DNA from: Lottia gigantea
Taxonomy: Eukaryota; Mollusca; Gastropoda; Lottiidae
Length of the DNA stretch: 64,000 nt
NCBI RefSeq assembly: GCF_000327385.1
Contig: NW_008709027.1
Span: 1,080,907 to 1,144,906, forward strand
Direction: 5' to 3'
Shown here: positions 59,353 to 64,000 of the stretch, one piece after another
Numbering within the stretch: the first letter of the stretch is position 1
Layout of the letters: every line of letters starts with the position of its first letter
Notes under the pieces: model-generated
Database searches by the model: none
The model's input: the letters and a program-made list of their open reading frames with translations, nothing else
What the model was told of the DNA's origin: nothing
Translations under genes and position numbers: made by a program

Positions 59353-60290
59353 TCATATCAGAATTCTGAGATAAATAGTGTTGAATGTTGCATTATCTAG
59401 TCTATCATCTTTCCAAATATCTGTTGAGCCGAATAAGTTACCACGTGTACACTGTGGGTTAGTCATTGAAAACCACCCACCTGCCGCCATCTTGTTTGGG
59501 CAATCATTTGGTGTGGTATCGTTATCGAATGTAGAAAACGGAGCATTATTTATATTGACCGAATTTGTCCACGAATCTGAACAGATTTCAGTAGAATGAG
59601 ATGTGAAACCGGATACTTGTAGTTTGAACTGGTCAGAGACATCCATAACAGAAAACTGGTTGTAGTAACATTGAGCGGACAGTCCAGTATAGAAATATAT
59701 ATTCAATCGAAAATTATTTCTTTCTTTACTCATCTGATAAAATTTATCCAAACCGATCCAATGACTTGTACTAGCATCACCAAATCCTTGTCGATATTCT
59801 GAATATGTTCTGTTATAGTAATCAGGAATGCAACTAGAATGTCTAGTCAGAGCATGTGCTATTCCAAGATAATCAAAATGACATAAGATTTCAAACGGTT
59901 CTGGAGATAAGCTTGGTTTTACAAAAGACAACATCTGACCCAAATGTGACCAGTTAAGTTCGTGACCATGGGAACAATCTGGAAATACAAATACACAAAT
60001 CTGACACACACTTTGTTCTTATGCACTTTATCAATTCCTTCCTGAAGTTACGATTTATAGCCTAATATTGATGCATTAAAGTAATATTACCAATTTTTCA
60101 AACACTTAAAGGTTTGAGTCATGGAATTAAAAAGTGAAAGGCCACTTAATCGTCATGTCATACTGGCTCAAATCTAGGTTATTAAATTTTGGGGTTGCAA
60201 ATAGGATGACAAACCTGTTATGATATGTTCACAGTTATTTCCATAGTAACCAATAGGACAAAGACATGTGCCGTTTTCACAAGTTGATAT
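59353..60290 (-). CDS. EGF plus fibrinogen-related-domain secreted protein, last two exons
   Basis: Exon 60,290-60,215 (acceptor TATTACAG, donor G|GTTTG) encodes one EGF-like half-module, CENGTCLCPIGYYGNNCE. It joins in phase 1 to exon 59,978-59,353 (acceptor TATTTCCAG, stop TGA), which encodes 208 residues of fibrinogen-related domain. Visible landmarks are YNRTYSEYRQGFGD (about 55-68), HWIGLDKFY, the DNDTTPNDC calcium-site region (about 152-160) and GGWFSMTNPQCTRGNLFG (about 167-184). The usual GGWTVIQRR start is not recognisable, so the N-terminal third is divergent. Such EGF-FReD proteins are extracellular lectin or adhesion molecules. Signal-peptide and further upstream exons were not found before 61.4 kb. 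Confidence 0.82.
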
Positions 60291-61440
60291 CTGTAATATA
60301 AAAATTATTTTCTATTTTCATTAACGATTCGTACGAATATGTGCAGGTGAATCTACCGAGGGATGTATATCACATGCAAGTTGTCTATGAAATCATTTAT
60401 TTTAGCTACTGTTTCCATTTCACATGGCGTTTAAATGTGTTTATCCACTATTATATTCGATCTCAGTAAGTATAAAATATAGATCGACAGGAAATAGAAT
60501 TCTACAGCTATATTGAAACAAAAATATATTTTAAAGTATGAAAATCAATTTTCACCATCTTAATTTTCCAATATATTGATTAATATTAAAACATATCAAT
60601 GCATTGTGATGTGTTTATAATAGGGTAGGGAGTAGGGAAATTATTTTCATCTGTTAAAAGTATGACTCGTTCTTCAAAGTTTCTATATATGACATAATAG
60701 GACTAACTGCTGTATACTGATAAAGATTACAAGTGTCAAATTTGGCCTAAAATTATATTGATGGCTCTTTTGCCGTCTTGGTCTTCGCAGTTTGCCTTTC
60801 ATACAACAACTACTAAATACTTGGCGAAATACCTTCAAATTATGATTCATCTAAACGTTTAAATCGGGTTCAAAATATTTTAGATATGAATAGATAAAAA
60901 ATAAAGTCAATGAATAAATACAAACAAATTAAGGTTGATACAGATACATTCTAGCAGTCGGCTCATTAAATATTGAGTTTTTATTTACGATTTCGTTATT
61001 TTAATTGGTAACTCATGTTTTCTCACATAAAAACTATTGACCATTTTGATCAATAAATAATTGAAGTCTGCGACCTAGAATTAAAGTAACCATTTATTTT
61101 CTGTCGATACCATATCGGTCGCCTATTCTGTATACAATTGTTCCACGAAAATAAGCAGAGACTAATTTCCTGCTTTCTTAATGACCAAATCTTGTAATTT
61201 GCTTTTACTCTGATTTAAAAAGACGTTTTGTGGAATACGATAGTACACTATTATATATATAATCAAAATGAAAGGAAACATTGTTAAGTAAAAAGCTCAA
61301 TGGATTGGGGAAGGGGAAAAACCCTCGAAATATTTGTGTAGCCTGGAATCTAGAAACTATTACAATAAGATAATAAAAATGGCCAAACAATTACAACCAA
61401 AACTGAAATAATTAAAGAGACACAACTTTTTTTATCAAAA
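60291..61440. other. Upstream intron or flank of the FReD gene
   Basis: Since the EGF exon opens with an acceptor, this stretch is at least partly intron. No further exon was recognised. Confidence 0.4.
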
Positions 61441-61905
61441 TCTATGCGAAGAAGGATTATGATACAGACCAAAATTATCTCATGCAAAAACTAGGAAAAG
61501 TAAATTTTAATGTACTATCAGACACTGAAGCAGACGAACTTGAGGGGGAAATAAAATCTGACGAAGCATTGGCCTTCCTGAAAAACATGATCGAAGCCCT
61601 GGCTCTGACGGATTTCCGACATAATTTTTCAATCTTTATTGGATTGACTTGGGTAACCTTATTGTTAGAGCTAAAAACTACTCCTACAGTATAAATAAAA
61701 TGTCGGTTGTTCAACAAATAGGCATTATTACATGCATACCTAAACCAATTAAACCAAAGCAATACTTAATAAACTGGCGACCCTTAACTCTTTTGAATAC
61801 AATATACAAAATAGCATCGGGAGTGACAGCAAACAGAATCAAAAATACTTGAACAAAATTATAGGCCCAGACCAGACTGGCTTCATAAAAGGCAGGTACA
61901 TAGCG
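61440..61905 (+). pseudogene. L1/Tx1-like LINE reverse transcriptase fragment
   Basis: Broken frames read RSPGSDGFPT (RT domain 1), then QQIGIITCIPK, NWRPLTLLNTIYKIASGVTA and PDQTGFIKGRYI, the RT fingers/palm blocks of L1 or Tx1 type LINEs. At least two frame changes and stops separate them. The fragment stops before the catalytic FADD box, where unrelated sequence begins (about 61,905). Both ends are truncated. Confidence 0.75.
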
Positions 61906-62489
61906 TCGCCGTCCCGTGAAAACCTTGTATCTACATTTTAGGTGTTTTCACTTTTTGATTGAATTTTATTCAGAATTGAATTCTCCACCCTATGATAAAT
62001 CTATGTAACTGCAAACCCAATTAAAACACAAGAAATTAACATGTGACAGCATGTATTGGTCAATGATTCTATTATATGAAAACCTTGTATCTGCAGATTT
62101 TTTTACATGGTAGTTGCTGCTTTTTTCCTTTATCCCCAACTAATGACTAAACAAACTACAGGTAATAACCAAATTGATACGATTTCCTTTTTTATCTATA
62201 GATCTGTACCTTACTTCACTTATTAAATAAAATTTGACATCAAATTCATACAGTTTTTCTGCAAAAATTCATGAATTTTGACACTTGGAAGATACGTGTA
62301 TTTCCTCAGCAATATTCAACAGTTTAAGTAGACACGTGTTTTTCAAAGAACAACAGTTCTATAACTTTTTATTTAAAAGATGTAATATTTGGAAATAAAC
62401 GGTTTTCTTTGATTTAAATGTAAAAGGATCACAGATATCATTTCATTCATTTTCAGGCAGAAAATAAAATGTCTACAGATATAACATAA
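61906..62489. other. Upstream flank of the DDE-like gene
   Basis: GAAAACCTTGTATCT occurs twice (about 61,917 and 62,077), suggesting repeat boundaries. No coding sequence is supported. Confidence 0.35.
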
Positions 62490-63780
62490 GAAGGGTTATG
62501 CGATATTGTTAACATATCATACAATCCAAATGATTTTGGTGATACGGATCCTTACTATACTTCTGATGAAGAATTGGAAGTCCGACCCGTCATTGAATTT
62601 GAAAAGAAAGATGAGATTGCTGATCCTCAAGACGAAAGAGCGATAGAAATTGAAAGAGCTGTAGAAATTGAAAACGTTATTGAAGTTGATAAAGTTATAG
62701 AAGTTGATAAAGTTGATAAAGTTATAGAAGTTGATAAAGTTGATAAAGTTATAGAAGTTGATAAAGTTATAGAAGTTGATAAAGTTATAGAAGTTGATAA
62801 AGTTATAGAAGTTGATAAAGTTATAGAAGTTGATAAAGTTATAGAAGTTGAAAGAGCCATAGAAGTTGAAAGAGCCATAGACGACACCATTAAGGGAAAG
62901 GCAGCTAAACATACGAAAATCTGTACAAGCCTTTCTTGAAAAACTACCCCAGGTACCCTCCCACTACTGTAGAGCATCATCATCCAAACTTTACCTTGAA
63001 CCACAGTTTATATCTTTGTCGCAATTGTATGATCTTTATAAAGAAGATTGCACAGAGCAAGATTTGAATGCAGCATCTCGTCAAATTCTTTCAGATGAAT
63101 TCCATAAGAAAACCTTGAGTTTGTATCGGCCGCGTAAGGATCAATGTGATACATGTTTCTCCTATGAAAATGGCAACCTTACAGAAGAAGCGTATACTCT
63201 ACATAGAAAAGCCAAAGACGTGGCAAGGGATGCCAAACAGGCCGATAAGGATATTTGTAAACAAGAAACCAACAAAACTTTGGTCAACACCATGGATATG
63301 CAAGCGCTTCTACTATGTCCTAGATTGGAAGCATCCGCTTTATATTATAAAAGCAAACTCGGAGTTCACAATTTTACTATGTACAATATGGGTAATAGTG
63401 AAGTTGTTTGCTATATATGGCATGAAGGGGAGGGGGGCCTTGGCTCAAATGAGTTTACATCATGTATTATAGATTATATACAGAGTCAAGATCAGTATGA
63501 TACCATTATTTTGTGGAGTGATGGGTGTGGGTACCAAAACCGAAACGTTGTACATGGAAACGCTTTGTTAAATTTTGCTAAAGTTCACAAAAAAAACGAT
63601 CATTCAGAAATATTTAGAAAAGGGTCACACCCAGATGGAAATTGATGCGGCCCATTCTATTATAGAAAGGAAGTTGCGAAACCAAGAAATTTACTGCTCA
63701 GCTCAATATGTAACAGCCATACAATCCGCCAGAAAGAATCCAAGTGCATTTAAAGTGCACTACCCAATTGTGTTATCGAA
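62490..63780 (+). pseudogene. DDE/RNase H-like transposase-type gene with a VDKVIE repeat
   Basis: The open part begins DFGDTDPYYTSDEELEV, followed by an 18-bp repeat coding VDKVIE about nine times (62,670-62,865). After a frame change near 62.92 kb come SHYCRASSSKLYLEP and KDQCDTCFSYENGN, then the core WSDGCGYQNRNVVHGNALL. After another frame change at an A8 run near 63,590 comes EKGHTQMEIDAAHSIIERKL. The SDGC-QNRN and GH-E-D-AHS-IE blocks mark a multicopy invertebrate family with a probable RNase H-like fold (similar to what Pfam calls DUF7869, from memory). Two frame changes make this copy inactive as sequenced. The homopolymer site could be a sequencing error. Confidence 0.65.
62670..62880 (+). 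repeat. 18-bp coding tandem repeat (VDKVIE)
   Basis: GTTGATAAAGTTATAGAA is repeated with almost no substitutions. Two half-unit additions (GTTGATAAA) give VDKVDKVIE variants. The last units change to GTTGAAAGAGCCATAGAA (VERAIE). The unit keeps the frame, and near-identity at synonymous sites points to recent slippage expansion. Confidence 0.88.
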
Positions 63781-64000
63781 ATGTCAATTCTTTTTTTTTT
63801 TTTTTTTTTTTTTTGGGGGACTTTGCTTTCAGCAAAGTCCCAGTTTGTTATCGAAATGTCTATTCTTTTTTTTGTGGGACTTTGCTACGGCAAAGTCCCA
63901 GTTTGTTATCGAAATGTCAATTCTTTTTTTTTTTTTTTTTTTTTTTTGTGGGACTTTGCTTTCAGCAAAGTCCCAGTTTGTTATCGAAATGTCTATCTTT
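63768..64000. repeat. Tandem hairpin/poly-T repeat running off the window
   Basis: GTTATCGAAATGTC(A/T)ATTC, a long poly-T, GGGACTTTGC(TTTCA/TACG)GCAAAGTCCC and AGTTT recur three times plus a fourth start, with units of 57-77 bases differing mainly in poly-T length. Each unit contains a perfect stem GGGACTTTGC / GCAAAGTCCC with a 3-5 base loop. The array continues beyond 64,000. Confidence 0.85.

Noticed and set aside
62517-63004. Minus-strand Phe/Asn/Tyr- and Thr/Ser/Leu-rich repeat frames
   Set aside because: They are shadows of the 18-bp VDKVIE repeat, which keeps all frames open.

Overview
This is an AT-rich invertebrate nuclear window, most likely from a mollusc (a limpet- or bivalve-like animal is my inference, from gene families and repeat style; no species-specific marker was checked). 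Genes are sparse and split by introns with GT/AG borders, and much of the sequence is transposon debris. A short assembly gap (33,335-33,410) sits inside an intron.

Host genes, all on the minus strand: (1) a small two-pass membrane protein with a PPxY tail (three coding exons, 5,998-7,796); (2) a complete three-exon Ly6/uPAR-type three-finger GPI-anchored protein (25,090-35,620); (3) a secretin/Methuselah-like seven-helix receptor with a somatomedin-B-like ectodomain (38,781-41,461), intact except for one in-frame TAA between TM2 and TM3; (4) the 3' part of an EGF plus fibrinogen-related-domain secreted protein (59,353-60,290). A possible plus-strand terminal exon encodes a proline-rich/coiled-coil tail (2,640-2,893).

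Mobile DNA: a degraded Polinton/Maverick covers about 46.7-58.0 kb, with PLA2-like domain, integrase, adenain-like protease, fibre-like coiled coil, membrane protein and protein-primed DNA polymerase B on the plus strand, and minor capsid, conserved unknown, packaging ATPase, hydrophobic virion-like protein and major capsid on the minus strand. Other fossils are a Penelope-like element (13.0 kb), a mariner (14.7 kb), a MULE-like transposase end (15.9 kb), a hAT-like transposase (22.5 kb), a non-autonomous hAT with target-site duplication (25,984-26,674), an L1/Tx1-like LINE piece (61.4 kb) and a DDE-like gene with a VDKVIE repeat (62.5-63.8 kb). There are two tRNA-derived SINEs, several foldback/MITE elements, and a prominent family bounded by ATACGCCCAC / GTGGGCGTAT that carries internal tandem arrays with units of about 150-171 bp (4.0, 6.4, 12, 14.7, 20-21, 41.6-43.3 kb).

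Layout: 1-5.9 kb intergenic repeats; 6-7.8 kb two-pass gene; 8-25 kb repeat-rich intergenic DNA; 25-35.6 kb Ly6 gene with large introns; 38.8-41.5 kb receptor; 41.6-44.1 kb tandem arrays; 45.7-58.7 kb palindrome, Polinton and minisatellite; 59.3-60.3 kb FReD gene; 61.4-64 kb retroelement and DDE-like remnants. The host genes share extracellular or membrane roles but nothing in the sequence shows they act together.
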